DNA of 64,000 nt from Burkholderiales bacterium RIFCSPHIGHO2_12_FULL_63_20 (GCA_001770775.1 MESA01000011.1:148494-212493), one strand, 5' to 3'; shown: positions 28,138 through 39,103, counted from the stretch's first letter. Numbers and translations: made by a program. Notes: generated from the letters alone by a model not told the origin.

Positions 28138-29130
28138 TCAGGCGTCCCTTTGTCGACCGCCCACCGTGGCAGCCAGGCTGGCCACGAAGGCCCCGATCAG
28201 CAAGGCGATGAAGAGCCACAAGGCCGCATAGGCCGAGGTTTTGCGCGCTGCATCAGCGGCCTGACCCATCGCTTCCTGCGCCTCGCGCACACTGACTTGT
28301 GCGCGGGCATAGGTCTCGCTCACGCGCTGCTCCGCGTCTTGCTGAGACAGCCCGGTGTGTTGCGCAACCAACTGGCCCACATGGCGAACATCTTGCGCAG
28401 GCAGTGCCCCCTTGTGCAGGTGGGTCATGAAGATGCGGCCTGCTTCCGCCAGGGGCGCTGGCAAGGCGGGCGTGGCTGGCATGCGGCCTGGCATCTCGCG
28501 CCCATCAGGGGACTCGATGATCTCGGCGGTCGTGCCTTCCGTCGCGCCCTGTCGAAACAGCGCATCGATGAAGTACCCCATGGGTGCCGTGCTGGTGTCG
28601 GACTGCGCCGCCTCGGCCGCCGCTGCGGTGGAGGCGATGCCCCCGGCCACCGCAGCCCCGGCTTGCAAGCCGCTGTGGGTGATCGAGCCGATGACCGAAG
28701 TCAGTAGCGCCGCCGTTACCAACGATGACACTGCCCATGACAGAAAGCCGTGGGCAGTGTCGCGAAAGTAGACCTCGTCACGTTGCGCGTCCAGCCATTT
28801 GGTTCGGAGCCGGCCCGCCAGATAGCCCCCCAAGCCGGATGCAACGATCTGGGTGAACGTGACCCACGCGATGGTCGTCACGCCAAAGGCTGTCTTGCTG
28901 ATGCCCTCATGTGCCCAGGGCGAGACGGACGACAAGCCCAGCCCGGTCCCCAGCATCAGCAGGATCAAGGACAGTGCGGCCGCGCCGACCGCCCCCGCGA
29001 AAACCGCCCCCCACGACACCGCGCTCGCGCAAGCCGAGGCCGTGTCCATGTCATCCCCCATGCCGTAAGCATCCGCCTGTGCGCGCTCGCGCCTGGGGTT
29101 GCCCACCACTGAAGTATTGGGAATGGCCAT
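28138..29130 (-). CDS. Membrane protein of unknown function, 330 residues
   Basis: A membrane protein with about four predicted spans: near residues 38-60, 76-100, 118-142 and 296-318. A cytoplasmic or periplasmic Ser/Ala-rich loop with many Gln and Glu lies between. A C-terminal YxxARxSxREAQEAMGQAADAARKTSA segment is a long amphipathic helix. The start ATG at 29130 has AGGAG at a good distance. I do not recognise the family. It lies just downstream of katE in the same direction, separated by an 11-bp hairpin, so it may be a stress protein or the start of a separate unit. Confidence 0.8.
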   Translation of the reverse strand: MAIPNTSVVGNPRRERAQADAYGMGDDMDTASACASAVSWGAVFAGAVGAAALSLILLMLGTGLGLSSVSPWAHEGISKTAFGVTTIAWVTFTQIVASGLGGYLAGRLRTKWLDAQRDEVYFRDTAHGFLSWAVSSLVTAALLTSVIGSITHSGLQAGAAVAGGIASTAAAAEAAQSDTSTAPMGYFIDALFRQGATEGTTAEIIESPDGREMPGRMPATPALPAPLAEAGRIFMTHLHKGALPAQDVRHVGQLVAQHTGLSQQDAEQRVSETYARAQVSVREAQEAMGQAADAARKTSAYAALWLFIALLIGAFVASLAATVGGRQRDA

Positions 29131-29172
29131 GATGACTCCTGAAGTTATTTTCAGCATCTTGTTCTGATGCGG

Positions 29173-29211
29173 GTTTTCGCTCGGTGCGCTGACGCACCGA
29201 GCGTGGAAAAC
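29173..29211. other. Long hairpin between katE and the membrane protein gene
   Basis: An exact 11-bp stem (CGCTCGGTGCG with its complement) closes on CTGA; outside it GTTTTC pairs with GAAAAC across a 2-base bulge. There is no T-run on either strand after the stem, so it is not a textbook terminator, but it sits right after the katE stop. It could limit read-through or stabilise the katE mRNA 3' end. Confidence 0.5.
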
Positions 29212-29229
29212 AATCTGAGGGGCGCTTGC

Positions 29230-31362
29230 TCAGTGCGCGGTCTGCGCGGTCTGCGCCGCCTCGCGCTCGGGATGCCGGTGCTTGCCGAGCGCCGAGACGA
29301 AAGCCGCCGTCACGCTGGTGGCCTTGGCTTTGGCTTTGGCATCCATGAGCACGCCCGGGTCAGGCTTGCCGGTCGTGAGCACCGCCCCGATGCCGGCCCG
29401 CTCCAGCAGCACCGCCGACGCCCCCAAGGCCAAGATGGTCTTGCCGTGCCGATACTGGTTCGAGATGAAATCCATCACCTCGACCTGCTGGCCCAGCAGG
29501 GTCACGCCGGCCTCGCCTTCGGGCAGGACCAGGCCGTCGAACAGCACCGGCGAGGTGTTCTCGAAGGTCGCCGTGGCCTCCAGTGAGGTGCCGCTGACCG
29601 ACGTGACCGGGCCCAGCCTGGCCGCGATCAGCTGCACCGTTGCGCCCGCCGCCTGCAGCGCCGCTTGCACCGCCGAGATCGACTCTCCGGCCACCCCGTC
29701 GGCCATGAGGATGGCCACACGGCGCGAGCGGATGCCGCCATCACCCGGCAAGGCCATCAGGGACAGCGCGGGCGAGCGGGTGACCTCGGGCATCGCCGGT
29801 TGAGGCTGCACCCTGGGCATCGCCGCAGGCAACGCGATGCCCAGGCCAGCGGCAACCGCGCCCGCCAGTTCTTTCGAGACATTGACCAGTGAGGACACCA
29901 TGCGTTCGCGGATCGCCGGCACCGTCACCTTGCTCAGCTCGAAGCGAAAGCCCCCCGCAATGTGGGCCTTCTCGACCGCCGTCTGGCTGTTGTAGAACAA
30001 CGTGGCCTGCGTGTAGTGATCGGCAAACTTCTCCGGCTTGCCGCGCACCTTGTCACCTTCGACCGCTTGGGGGAAGGACACGAACCCGGCCGCACCGGCC
30101 TCGAACGGGCACCCGCCCCCTAGGGAATTGGGCTCGTAGGCCACGCGGCCGCGCGCAACCGTCTGGCGGTGCAGCCCGTCACGCTGGTTGTTGCGCACGG
30201 GGGCCAGCGGCGCGTTGACCGGAATCTCGTGGAAGTTGGCCCCGCCCAGACGGGAGATCTGGGTGTCGATGTACGAGTGGATGCGGCCGGCCAGCAGCGG
30301 GTCGTTGCTGAAGTCGATGCCGGGCACGACGTGGGCCGCGCAGAAGGCCACCTGCTCGGTCTCGGCAAAGAAGTTGTCCGGATTGCGGTTCAGCACCATG
30401 CGGCCCACAGGCGTCACCGGCACCAGTTCCTCGGGGATCAGTTTCGTGGCGTCGAGCACGTCGAAGCTGAAGCCTTCGGCCTGTGCCTCGGTGAAGATCT
30501 GCAGGCCCAGCTCCCATTCCGGGAACTCACCCGCTTCAATCGCGTCCCACAGATCACGGCGGTGAAAGTCGGAGTCGACGCCGGAGATTTTCACGGCCTC
30601 GTCCCACACCAGCGAATGGGTGCCGAGCTTGGGTTTCCAGTGGAACTTGACGAAGTGCGACGCCCCCTGGGCATTGACCAGCCGGAACGTGTGCACGCCA
30701 AAACCCTGCATCATGCGCAGGCTGCGTGGAATGCCGCGATCGGACATCACCCACATCAGCACGTGCGAGGTCTCTGGCATCAAGGAGGCGAAGTCCCAGA
30801 ACGTGTCGTGCGCTGATGCCGCCTGGGGCATGCCGTTGTGGGGCTCGGGTTTGACGGCGTGGACGAGGTCGGGGAACTTCATCGCGTCCTGGATGAAAAA
30901 GACCGGGATGTTGTTGCCCACCAGGTCCCAGTTGCCTTCGTCCGTGTAGAACTTGACCGCGAACCCGCGCACGTCACGTGCTGTGTCGGTCGAGCCGCGC
31001 TCGCCGGCCACGGTCGAGAAGCGCGCAAACACCGGGGTGATCTTGCCGGCGGCCTGGAACGGCGCGGCCCGCGTGAACGCCGTCATGGGCTTGTAAGCTT
31101 CGAAGAAGCCATGGGCCGCCGAGCCCCGGGCATGCACGATGCGTTCAGGAATGCGCTCGTGGTCAAAGTGGGTGATCTTCTCGCGCAGGATGAAGTCTTC
31201 CAGCACGGTGGGCCCTCGCAGGCCCGCCTTCAGCGAGTGCTGGTTGTCGCCGACCGGCACGCCCTGATTCGTGGTCAGCGTCTGGGCCGCAGCCTGCCCC
31301 TCACCCACGTCCTGTGTGCCTTTGGCGGCGCGCGCGTCAGCCTGCTTGCGGATGGGCTTCAT
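29230..31362 (-). CDS. katE: Catalase HPII, large-subunit monofunctional type
   Basis: A 710-residue heme catalase with the extra C-terminal flavodoxin-like domain that defines the large-subunit (HPII) class. It decomposes hydrogen peroxide to water and oxygen in the cytoplasm, often in stationary phase. The catalytic His region is [24 protein letters not shown], the Asn region is [17 protein letters not shown], and the proximal heme Tyr region is [15 protein letters not shown]. The C-terminal DJ-1-type domain starts near residue 535. The ATG overlaps the stop of the upstream PNPOx gene by 1 base, so it is co-translated with it. Confidence 0.96.
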   Translation of the reverse strand: MKPIRKQADARAAKGTQDVGEGQAAAQTLTTNQGVPVGDNQHSLKAGLRGPTVLEDFILREKITHFDHERIPERIVHARGSAAHGFFEAYKPMTAFTRAAPFQAAGKITPVFARFSTVAGERGSTDTARDVRGFAVKFYTDEGNWDLVGNNIPVFFIQDAMKFPDLVHAVKPEPHNGMPQAASAHDTFWDFASLMPETSHVLMWVMSDRGIPRSLRMMQGFGVHTFRLVNAQGASHFVKFHWKPKLGTHSLVWDEAVKISGVDSDFHRRDLWDAIEAGEFPEWELGLQIFTEAQAEGFSFDVLDATKLIPEELVPVTPVGRMVLNRNPDNFFAETEQVAFCAAHVVPGIDFSNDPLLAGRIHSYIDTQISRLGGANFHEIPVNAPLAPVRNNQRDGLHRQTVARGRVAYEPNSLGGGCPFEAGAAGFVSFPQAVEGDKVRGKPEKFADHYTQATLFYNSQTAVEKAHIAGGFRFELSKVTVPAIRERMVSSLVNVSKELAGAVAAGLGIALPAAMPRVQPQPAMPEVTRSPALSLMALPGDGGIRSRRVAILMADGVAGESISAVQAALQAAGATVQLIAARLGPVTSVSGTSLEATATFENTSPVLFDGLVLPEGEAGVTLLGQQVEVMDFISNQYRHGKTILALGASAVLLERAGIGAVLTTGKPDPGVLMDAKAKAKATSVTAAFVSALGKHRHPEREAAQTAQTAH

Positions 31363-31886
31363 CACACGTCTCCCGAGTTGGATGCCGAGGATGACAAGCC
31401 GGTGTGAACCCCCTGCTCGCCCATCCCCACCGGCTTGCCGGCAATGACGGATGCGATCGCGCCAAACGCTCGCACCATCTTGCTGTGCGGCGCCTCCCAA
31501 TAGGCGGCAGCGCTCGGCACGAACTTCAGCAAGGCCAGATCGGGCGAGTCAGGCCCATCCGGAAACCACGGCTTGGCGGGCGCCGACCACAGACGTTGGA
31601 TGTGCGCCCGGTCGGTTTCAATCTCGCCTCGGCCCGACAAGGACACATAGGTGCCATGGTCGGTGTCCGTGAAGCTGAGGTTCGCCACGCGCAAATGCTC
31701 GACCTTCGGGGAGTGCACGTCGGTGAAAAACCAGAGGGCGCCGTGCGCATCCATTTCCAGCACGGCCATCGGCCGGCTGATCAAGGTGTGGTCGTCCTCG
31801 ATCGTGGTGAGCATGGCGATCGGAATGTCGTCGATCAACTTCGCCACATGGGCGAACTCGGCGCTGTCCTGTGCTGCAATCTTCAT
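31362..31886 (-). CDS. Pyridoxamine 5'-phosphate oxidase-like stress protein
   Basis: A 174-residue split-barrel FMN protein of the general-stress (PNPOx-like) family. The block AMLTTIEDDHTLISRPMAVLEMDAHGALWFFTD forms the flavin-binding strands, and GTYVSLSGRGEIETDR follows. These bind FMN or F420-like cofactors and respond to stress. The ATG at 31886 is preceded by AGGAGG at a good distance, which decides the start. It is first in an operon with katE, suggesting both are used against oxidative stress. Confidence 0.88.
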   Translation of the reverse strand: MKIAAQDSAEFAHVAKLIDDIPIAMLTTIEDDHTLISRPMAVLEMDAHGALWFFTDVHSPKVEHLRVANLSFTDTDHGTYVSLSGRGEIETDRAHIQRLWSAPAKPWFPDGPDSPDLALLKFVPSAAAYWEAPHSKMVRAFGAIASVIAGKPVGMGEQGVHTGLSSSASNSGDV

Positions 31887-32079
31887 GGGGAGCCTCCTGA
31901 TTGGGAATTCGCCCTGCGCGCTGACAACGCTGCAAAACGGCACACCGCCGCAGCGCAAGGACATCGTGGAACCAGGAGACACCGTAAGAGAGAGGCGCGG
32001 CAGCGGTCTGTGCGCTCACGAACACACGCCGATCGGTCTCGATGACCCGCACCAGTTGGTGGCGGTGAGCGAGCCGCCG

Positions 32080-32856
32080 CTAGCCCATCCACCCTGATGC
32101 GTTGAGCATCAGCTTGACGGACACCCCAAACAGCCCGATCTGCACCAAGAGGTAAAACCACTTGTCGGAGAGCCGCTTGGTCAGGTACGCCCCCAGCACC
32201 GTCCCGATCAGCGCCGAGGGAATCAGGAACGCCGCCTCGCGCAGGCCCGCAAGCGTATAGGGCTGCAGAAACTGGTAGGGCACGATCTTGGTGGCATTGA
32301 TGATGGCAAAGAACAGCGTGGCCGTGCCGGCGAACTGCGCTTTGGCGAGCTGCTGGGGCAGCATGTAGATCTGAAACGGTGGCGCCCCCGCATGTGATAT
32401 GAAGCTCGTGAAGCCTGACACCACGCCCCACAGCGAACCCCAACCCCGATGCGCCGGCTTGGCCACCTGGGCGGAGCCCCGTCGCAGCCAGACCTGCAGG
32501 CAAAAGAGCACACCCATCAGGCCGATCAGGAAAGTGATGGCGCGCTCGGACACCAGCGAGACCGTGCCCCACCCGATCAGCACCCCGACGATGCCCGCAG
32601 GCACCAGGATGCGCAAATTGACGGCGCTGAAGTGCCGTCGGTAGAGCCAGATGCCCGCCATGTCGGAGATCACGAAGATGGGCAGCAAGAGCACCGCAGC
32701 CTTCATCGGCGGCATCACCAGAGAAAGGATGGGCACGGACAGCATGCCGATGGCGGGCAAGCCCCCCTTGGAAAGCCCCACCAACAAGGCCCCCAAACTG
32801 GCCAGCCAAAAATAATGGTCAGGATTCAAGACTCTGGGAACCTCCACCTGCGTCAA
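32080..32856 (-). CDS. TauE/SafE-family membrane exporter
   Basis: A 258-residue inner-membrane protein with about eight membrane segments, of the TauE/SafE (DUF81) family, implicated in export of sulfite or organosulfonates. The N-terminal helix motif GALLVGLSKGGLPAIGMLSVPIL and the internal repeat GVVSGFTSFISHAGAPPFQIYMLPQQL are characteristic. It stands alone and no sulfur pathway genes are near, so substrate is unassigned. Confidence 0.9.
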   Translation of the reverse strand: MTQVEVPRVLNPDHYFWLASLGALLVGLSKGGLPAIGMLSVPILSLVMPPMKAAVLLLPIFVISDMAGIWLYRRHFSAVNLRILVPAGIVGVLIGWGTVSLVSERAITFLIGLMGVLFCLQVWLRRGSAQVAKPAHRGWGSLWGVVSGFTSFISHAGAPPFQIYMLPQQLAKAQFAGTATLFFAIINATKIVPYQFLQPYTLAGLREAAFLIPSALIGTVLGAYLTKRLSDKWFYLLVQIGLFGVSVKLMLNASGWMG

Positions 32857-32908
32857 ACCGCAGTATCGGGCATGTCACGGCGAGCAGCACATGGATCCGC
32901 TTGTCCGT

Positions 32909-33916
32909 TCACCCCCGAAACTGCTTGGCCGCAAACGCCCACACCATGCGTGAGGCATCCGGCCCCTTGGCATCGCTGAACGGCTGTCCGGCCGCACCGC
33001 CACTCCACGCATGGCCCAGTGAGCCGATCTCGACCAGGGTGGCGACCAGATTGCCCTTGCGCTTGAAGTCCGTCACCGTCATGGGGTAACGCTTGCCGCG
33101 CTGCACAGTGCGCGACGGGCCGGCCTGCGCGTCGGCCGCATCGGCCCACACCTGCACCGCCGCCCGCCCGTTGCTGGCCGACACCATGGTGTCGGTGCCG
33201 CCATGGATCACCATCAAGGGTGGCCATGTCGTCGCCATCGACAGCGGCGTCGCGGCCAAGGGCAAGGTGGCACGCCGACCGCGCATGGCCCCGAGCGCTG
33301 ACATGCCCGAATGCGCCGTGCCCGGCGGAATGCCCGAATGCATCACCACCGCCTTGAAGCGTTCAGGGTGACGCGTGACCAGCAGCGCCGCCATGCTCGC
33401 ACCCGCGGACAAGCCCGCGATGGCGATGCGTGCCGGATCGACGGGATACAGCAAACAGGCCTGGTCGACCGCGTTCATGATCAACGCCGCTTCGCCATAG
33501 GCTCGCCCGCCATCGGTGTCGAACCAGTTCCAGCAACCTTGGGCATTGGCCAGACGGTCCTGCTCCGGGTAGAGCACCAGAAATCGCTCGCGTGCCGCCA
33601 CCCGGTTCATGCGCGTGCTGACGGCAAAACTGCGGGCGTCCTGCCCGCAGCCATGCAGCATCACCAGCAGTGGCAAGCGTTCGCCGGCCTTCACGCCCGG
33701 CGGGCGATAGAGCCGGAAACGCCGCGCCCCTTTGAGCCCCAGGGCCATGCCAGCGAGCCAGTCGCCCTCACCGGCAGGGGGCTGGCTCCGCTCGACCACA
33801 TCCTGGATGGCACGCTTGACCACCTGCTTGCCCACCGCCACGCTGCTGCGGGTGGCGGCGCTCATGCTGCGCTTGAACGCCTTGGTCCACAGGGCGGTGT
33901 AACTGCGCCGGCTCAT
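32909..33916 (-). CDS. PHB-family esterase/depolymerase
   Basis: A 335-residue alpha/beta hydrolase of the PHB depolymerase/LpqC-type esterase family. The oxyanion-hole block VMLHGCGQDARSFA and the nucleophile elbow GLSAGASM (Ser as nucleophile) are clear, with His in SLGHAWSGG. The N-terminal ~60 residues lack a signal peptide, so it is probably intracellular. It may hydrolyse polyhydroxybutyrate or a related ester, or feruloyl-type esters. It lies 24 bases after a gene on the same strand. Confidence 0.9.
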   Translation of the reverse strand: MSRRSYTALWTKAFKRSMSAATRSSVAVGKQVVKRAIQDVVERSQPPAGEGDWLAGMALGLKGARRFRLYRPPGVKAGERLPLLVMLHGCGQDARSFAVSTRMNRVAARERFLVLYPEQDRLANAQGCWNWFDTDGGRAYGEAALIMNAVDQACLLYPVDPARIAIAGLSAGASMAALLVTRHPERFKAVVMHSGIPPGTAHSGMSALGAMRGRRATLPLAATPLSMATTWPPLMVIHGGTDTMVSASNGRAAVQVWADAADAQAGPSRTVQRGKRYPMTVTDFKRKGNLVATLVEIGSLGHAWSGGAAGQPFSDAKGPDASRMVWAFAAKQFRG

Positions 33917-33940
33917 CCGATCAATGGCCGGAGGACGGCT

Positions 33941-34552
33941 TTACTTGCCAAAGCGCGCCTTGGCCTGTGCCTGGCACTGGTCCTTGGCCGCACCCGAGAA
34001 CTGATCGCATTTTTCCTTGGCCACCTGGTAGCCGGCATCGCTCTTGTCCTCTGCGGCGTCCTTGCGGGCTTCGCTGGCCTGCTCGCTCGCCTTGCTGCGC
34101 GCATCGGACGTTGTCTCGCGGGCAGCCGCGTTCGCGTCCTTGGTCTTCATCTGAACCTTGGCGTTCGCCTTGGCCGTGGTCTGTGCCGCTTTCGCTTCCT
34201 TCACGCAGACGTCCTTGGCGTTGCCGGCCAGGTCATCGCAGCGTTCCTTGGCCACCGCATAGTCCGCCTCGGCCTTGGCGACGCGCGCGTTGTAGTGCGC
34301 CTTCACCGTGGGTTTGTAGCTGGCTTCCAGGTCGGCTTTTGCCACCTTCTCCTTGCCCTTGGCTTCGGCCATGCAGATGTCCTCGGCGTTGCCGGACAGC
34401 GCGTCGCAGGCCACCTTGGCCGCCTTGTACTCGGCAGCGATCTTGTCCTTGCCGACCTGATAGTTGGCCTTCGTCATGTTCTGCGCCATGGCGCCGGCGC
34501 TGAAGGCCAAGCTGACCGCGAGGACGATGGTATTGAGGTGATGTTGATTCAT
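33941..34552 (-). CDS. Exported protein with three Cys-pair repeats
   Basis: A 203-residue exported protein with a signal peptide (about 1-23, cleavage near AMAQN). The mature part has three related ~30-residue units, each with a tyrosine, 'AKxxCDxLSGNAxDxC' and then EAK-rich helix: at about 42-66, 90-115 and 175-200. Between them is a charged, Ala/Lys/Glu-rich coiled-coil stretch. The paired Cys may form disulfides. It resembles proteins often mislabelled TolA-like; I do not know its function. The block of small surface proteins and a metalloprotease near it may be functionally related. Confidence 0.8.
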   Translation of the reverse strand: MNQHHLNTIVLAVSLAFSAGAMAQNMTKANYQVGKDKIAAEYKAAKVACDALSGNAEDICMAEAKGKEKVAKADLEASYKPTVKAHYNARVAKAEADYAVAKERCDDLAGNAKDVCVKEAKAAQTTAKANAKVQMKTKDANAAARETTSDARSKASEQASEARKDAAEDKSDAGYQVAKEKCDQFSGAAKDQCQAQAKARFGK

Positions 34553-34627
34553 GGTGACTCCCTGAGATGTTGTAAGAAATGTGAGCGCGCGACACGACCC
34601 CAGCAGAACGCTGGAGTCGTATGCGGT

Positions 34628-35068
<441 letters not shown>

Positions 35069-35245
35069 TCACTTGGTCAGTCTGTCCCTTCGCCACGAAC
35101 AGTTCCGTGCGTTACCAAACACAAGCGACAAACGCGCAGGGCATCCCTGGCGACATCCCTAGACATAGGGGTGGCGGCGCCCAGTCGCCCGGCACACCAT
35201 CGCGGCACATCATTCAAATCGGCAGCACCCTGCCAGGGAGGCCAC

Positions 35246-37474
35246 ATGCGCATCGCACCACGCCACACCAACGCTCTGGTGGTCGTCGCTCTCGCGCTGA
35301 CGCTCACCGCTTGCGCGACGCACAAGGAGGCGCCGGTGGAAGACTCACCCCGCGCGACGCGCGCGCGCCCCTCTGCGAAGGTCACCACGGCCATCAACGA
35401 GTTCAAAGCACGTGACCCGGATGCCTCGTTCACCTTTGCCGGTGCGCATGTCGACAGCTTTGCCACGAGCGCAAAGGCGCAGGTCCCGGACTACGCGCTG
35501 TCGGTGCTGGCCGGGGTCGGTCTGCCCACGGCCGCACGTCCGGTGCGCAAGCTGCTCTCGCCGGCCACCGGGGCACTGCCCGCAATCGATCACGACGCCA
35601 GCGATCGGGCCCTGCCGTTCATCACCGAGCCGACCTCCGAGTCGGTCGGATCCATCGGCGAAGTCGACGCGAGCGATGCGCGCACCGACAGCAAGCCACC
35701 ACAGGTCGAGACGCGCACGCAGCCCTCGCCGTTTCCCGCACAGATGGTCGAATGGGAACGACCCGACCCTCGCACGCTGGCGCTCGAACAGCGCGTGGTC
35801 CTGCCAATTGCCTCGGCCTTCCTGGCCCGCCATGCGCAACTCTTCGATGTCGATCCGGCGGCGCTGGCACGCACGTGGCGCGTCACGCACTACCAATCGT
35901 CGGCTCATTTCCGCAAGCTGACGCTCGACCAGTACGTCGGCGAGGAGAAGGTGCTCTACGGCCGGACGCTGGTGCACTTCGACGGCAACTGGAACGTCAT
36001 CGGCATCAGTCGCATGATCATGACACCGGACAAGCTGACGCTGCAGCCCGGCAGTGCCACCGTGCGCAGCGCCATCGACGCCGAGGTCGCCACGCGTGCC
36101 GCAATGGGCACGCCCGCGATGAAGGACTGCCAGGCCAAGCCGGCGCGCGTCATCCGTGCGGAGCGCGCGATCGACATCGTGCGCGGGCTGCGGGTCTACG
36201 ACATCGAGTTGGCCTCGACCGATGGCGACTGCCACTGGCGCAGCATCGTCGATGCCGCCAGCGGAACGGTGCTCAACGTCACCGACCTGATTGACCGCGC
36301 CTTCAACGATGCGCAGGTCAACCGGTGGCGTTACCCCGGTGGCGACCTCTTCGCGCCGCAGCAGATGGTGTCCACAGGTCAGTACACCCGCAACGACCGG
36401 CGACTGGAGCACGACTTCTTCTACATGATGAACGATCACCGTTGCGAGGGCGCTGCCGAGACCACCTGCGGCGAAACCAGCTTCACCACCAACTGGTGTT
36501 CGAAAGCCTACGGCACCACCAGTGGCGACTCGTTCATCCGCGCGACCCGCCGCAGCGACCGCAACTTCTCCAGCTACTTCCCCGGCGGCAGCAGTGAGAC
36601 CTTCGCCGAAACCAACGCCTATTACTGGGCGCGACAGTTCGCCCAATGGCTCAAGCCCTCGCTCGATGCGATGGGCGTGCTGCCCTCCTCGGCAAGCAAC
36701 TTCCCGCGCGTGCTGATGATCTCGGATGCCTGCCGTTCGGGCTCGGTGCACAACTCGTCGTTCAGCGTGAACACCGATGACAACAAGGGGGAAGGCACGA
36801 ACGTGATCCGCATTGCGCACCGCAACCCGAGCGGCTCATCGAACCACAACGCGGCCTGCGAGGGCGGGGGCTGCTTCGACAACCCGAGCAACCTGCACCA
36901 CGAGATGAACCACTTTTTCCTCAAGCGCTACTACGACGTCGGGTCGGACCTGGACTGCGGCGGGGCCAACCAGCTCAAGTTCATCCACGAGGGGGCGCTG
37001 GGCACGGCGGTGCCGCAAGCCTTCTGGCACCGCTACTACGGGGTCGGCTACAGCCCGTCGAGCACCAACCAGCTCTACTTCTCACACGCCAACACCGGGC
37101 GTGTTCACACCAGCGATGCCAACCGCATGACGGTCGGCGGCTTCCTGTGCGTGAACAACACGGGCGATCCGTATGCCGCCGGCCGCGTGGTGGGCCAGGC
37201 CTTGTGGGAGTTCTATCACGGCATCAAGGTGTCGGGCTCCAGCCAGACGGGCACCTGGCACCCCTCCACTGACACCGATTTCAACTGGATCGCCTACTGG
37301 GCCGCTGACCTGATGGCCGCCTCCACCTACAAGGATCGCTACGAGTATGCCAACCGCCTGATGGAGATCCTGGACAAGCACACCAACTGGTCCAGCGGCG
37401 GCAAGCGCGACTACTGCGAGATCTTCGAGCACCACGGCTTGCGCAACTACATCAACGCAGATTATTGCCAATGA
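35246..37474 (+). CDS. Lipoprotein zinc metallopeptidase (gluzincin-like)
   Basis: A 742-residue exported lipoprotein (lipobox TLTACA near residues 18-23). A propeptide-like N-terminal domain (FTP type, visible around YVGEEKVLYGRTLVHFDGNWNVIG) is followed by a catalytic domain with HEMNH at residues 552-556 and a downstream Glu in IHEGALGTAVPQ, which fits the third zinc ligand of thermolysin/fungalysin-type peptidases (M4/M36). Many Cys suggest disulfides. The frame is open far upstream, but the ATG at 35246 gives a proper lipoprotein signal. It is likely a secreted or surface protease. Confidence 0.85.
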   Translation: MRIAPRHTNALVVVALALTLTACATHKEAPVEDSPRATRARPSAKVTTAINEFKARDPDASFTFAGAHVDSFATSAKAQVPDYALSVLAGVGLPTAARPVRKLLSPATGALPAIDHDASDRALPFITEPTSESVGSIGEVDASDARTDSKPPQVETRTQPSPFPAQMVEWERPDPRTLALEQRVVLPIASAFLARHAQLFDVDPAALARTWRVTHYQSSAHFRKLTLDQYVGEEKVLYGRTLVHFDGNWNVIGISRMIMTPDKLTLQPGSATVRSAIDAEVATRAAMGTPAMKDCQAKPARVIRAERAIDIVRGLRVYDIELASTDGDCHWRSIVDAASGTVLNVTDLIDRAFNDAQVNRWRYPGGDLFAPQQMVSTGQYTRNDRRLEHDFFYMMNDHRCEGAAETTCGETSFTTNWCSKAYGTTSGDSFIRATRRSDRNFSSYFPGGSSETFAETNAYYWARQFAQWLKPSLDAMGVLPSSASNFPRVLMISDACRSGSVHNSSFSVNTDDNKGEGTNVIRIAHRNPSGSSNHNAACEGGGCFDNPSNLHHEMNHFFLKRYYDVGSDLDCGGANQLKFIHEGALGTAVPQAFWHRYYGVGYSPSSTNQLYFSHANTGRVHTSDANRMTVGGFLCVNNTGDPYAAGRVVGQALWEFYHGIKVSGSSQTGTWHPSTDTDFNWIAYWAADLMAASTYKDRYEYANRLMEILDKHTNWSSGGKRDYCEIFEHHGLRNYINADYCQ

Positions 37475-37565
37475 GGTGAGGGGCCCGCGTCCATCCGACC
37501 GCATTTCGGATGACAGGCCCCTGCTGACGACGCAGAATGGACCGGGTAACCGCGAGGATCCAGCG

Positions 37566-39035
37566 ATGCCCACCTTGTCCAATCAACGCGCCACCCTGAC
37601 GACCATTGCCTCCCTGGCGATGTTCAGCCGTGGGCTGGATCCCGAGTTCCCCGAAGCGGTTCACCGGCAGCTCTCGACCTTGCGACACCCTGCGCGCGAG
37701 GAAGGCCCACACATCCGCGACCTGACGGCCCTCCCCTGGTGCTCCATCGACAACGATGATTCGCGCGACCTGGACCAACTCACCGCCATCGAGCCCCTGC
37801 CCAAGGGTGCGGTCCGCGTCTTGGTGGCCGTCGCAGACGTGGACGCCCTCGTCAAACCGGGCACCCCCATTGATGCGCATGCACGGCACAACACAACCTC
37901 GGTCTACACCTCGGCGCGCGTCTTTCACATGCTGCCCGAGCGCCTGTGCACCGACCTGACCTCCCTGAACCTCGATGAAGACCGGCTGGCCCTGGTCACC
38001 GAGATGTCCTTCAGCGATGACGGCATCCTCACCGGCTCGTCGATCTACCGTGCCCGCGTGCGCAACAAGGCCCAACTGGCCTACGACGCCGTCTCCGCCT
38101 GGTACGAAGGGGAAGCCGACTTGCCCGAAGCCGCCCAAGGCATTGCCGGCATGGCCACGCAGTTGCGCATGCAGGATGAACTGGCCCAGAAGCTGCGGGT
38201 ACTGCGCCATGCCCAGGGCTCGCTGGAGTTCGAGTCCTTCCAACCCAAAGCCCTGTTCGAGGGGGACCACATCACCGACATCCAGCAGCAGGCACACAAC
38301 CGGGGCCGTCAGCTGATCGAAGAGCTCATGATCGCCACGAACGGCTGCACGGCGCGCTTCCTGTCTGCCCAGGGGCGCGGGGCCTTGCGACGGGTGGTCC
38401 GCTCGCCCGAGCGGTGGCAGCGCATCATCGAGGTGGCGCAAGGCTATGGTGTGACGCTGCCCCGCCAGCCCGATGGCAAGGCGCTGGAAGCGTTTCTGGC
38501 GCATCAGCACCAGGTGGATCCGTTGCGCTTTCCTGACCTGTCACTGGTGATCGTCAAGTTGATGGGATCGGGCGAGTATCTGGTCGAACAAGCGCAGGCC
38601 ACCCCGGTCGGCCACTTCGGCTTGGCGGTGCAGGACTACATGCACTCCACCGCACCGAACCGCCGCTTCCCGGACCTGATCACGCTGCGCCTGATCAAGG
38701 CAGCGCTGGCAGGCACCGAGCCCCCTTACTCCCACGAAGAACTGCACGAGCTGGCCAACCACTGCACAGCGCAGGAAGACGCGGCGCGCAAGGTGGAGCG
38801 GCAACTGCGCAAGTCAGAAGCGGCCCTGCTGCTGCACGCTCGCGTCGGTCAGCTCTTTGATGCGCTGGTCACCGGCAGCACCGACCATGGCGCCTGGGTG
38901 CGCACCTTCGATCCGCCCGTGGAGGGCCGACTGACGGGGGACCTGCCCGACCTGGACGTGGGACAGGCGGTGCGCGTGCGCCTGGTCTCCACCTCGGTCG
39001 AGCGGGGCTTCATCGACTTTGAGTTGGCGCACTGA
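37566..39035 (+). CDS. RNB-domain ribonuclease (RNase II/R family, short)
   Basis: A 489-residue protein made mostly of an RNB catalytic domain. The active-site aspartates are visible in IDNDDSRDLDQL (about residues 59-70), and the second conserved block is LAVQDYMHSTAPNRRFPDLITLR, ending in the RFPDL that lines the active centre. It lacks the N-terminal cold-shock domains of RNase R and keeps only a short C-terminal S1-like tail (VRVRLVSTSVERGFIDFEL). It would be a 3'-5' exoribonuclease; such short RNB proteins are common in proteobacteria. The ATG at 37566 is chosen; upstream in-frame codons look non-coding. Confidence 0.92.
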   Translation: MPTLSNQRATLTTIASLAMFSRGLDPEFPEAVHRQLSTLRHPAREEGPHIRDLTALPWCSIDNDDSRDLDQLTAIEPLPKGAVRVLVAVADVDALVKPGTPIDAHARHNTTSVYTSARVFHMLPERLCTDLTSLNLDEDRLALVTEMSFSDDGILTGSSIYRARVRNKAQLAYDAVSAWYEGEADLPEAAQGIAGMATQLRMQDELAQKLRVLRHAQGSLEFESFQPKALFEGDHITDIQQQAHNRGRQLIEELMIATNGCTARFLSAQGRGALRRVVRSPERWQRIIEVAQGYGVTLPRQPDGKALEAFLAHQHQVDPLRFPDLSLVIVKLMGSGEYLVEQAQATPVGHFGLAVQDYMHSTAPNRRFPDLITLRLIKAALAGTEPPYSHEELHELANHCTAQEDAARKVERQLRKSEAALLLHARVGQLFDALVTGSTDHGAWVRTFDPPVEGRLTGDLPDLDVGQAVRVRLVSTSVERGFIDFELAH

Positions 39036-39103
39036 GGCGCCTCGCACCAGCTTGGACGCTCAGGCTGCAGCCCGACCGGTCCCTTTGACCCGGAGACGAC
39101 GAC

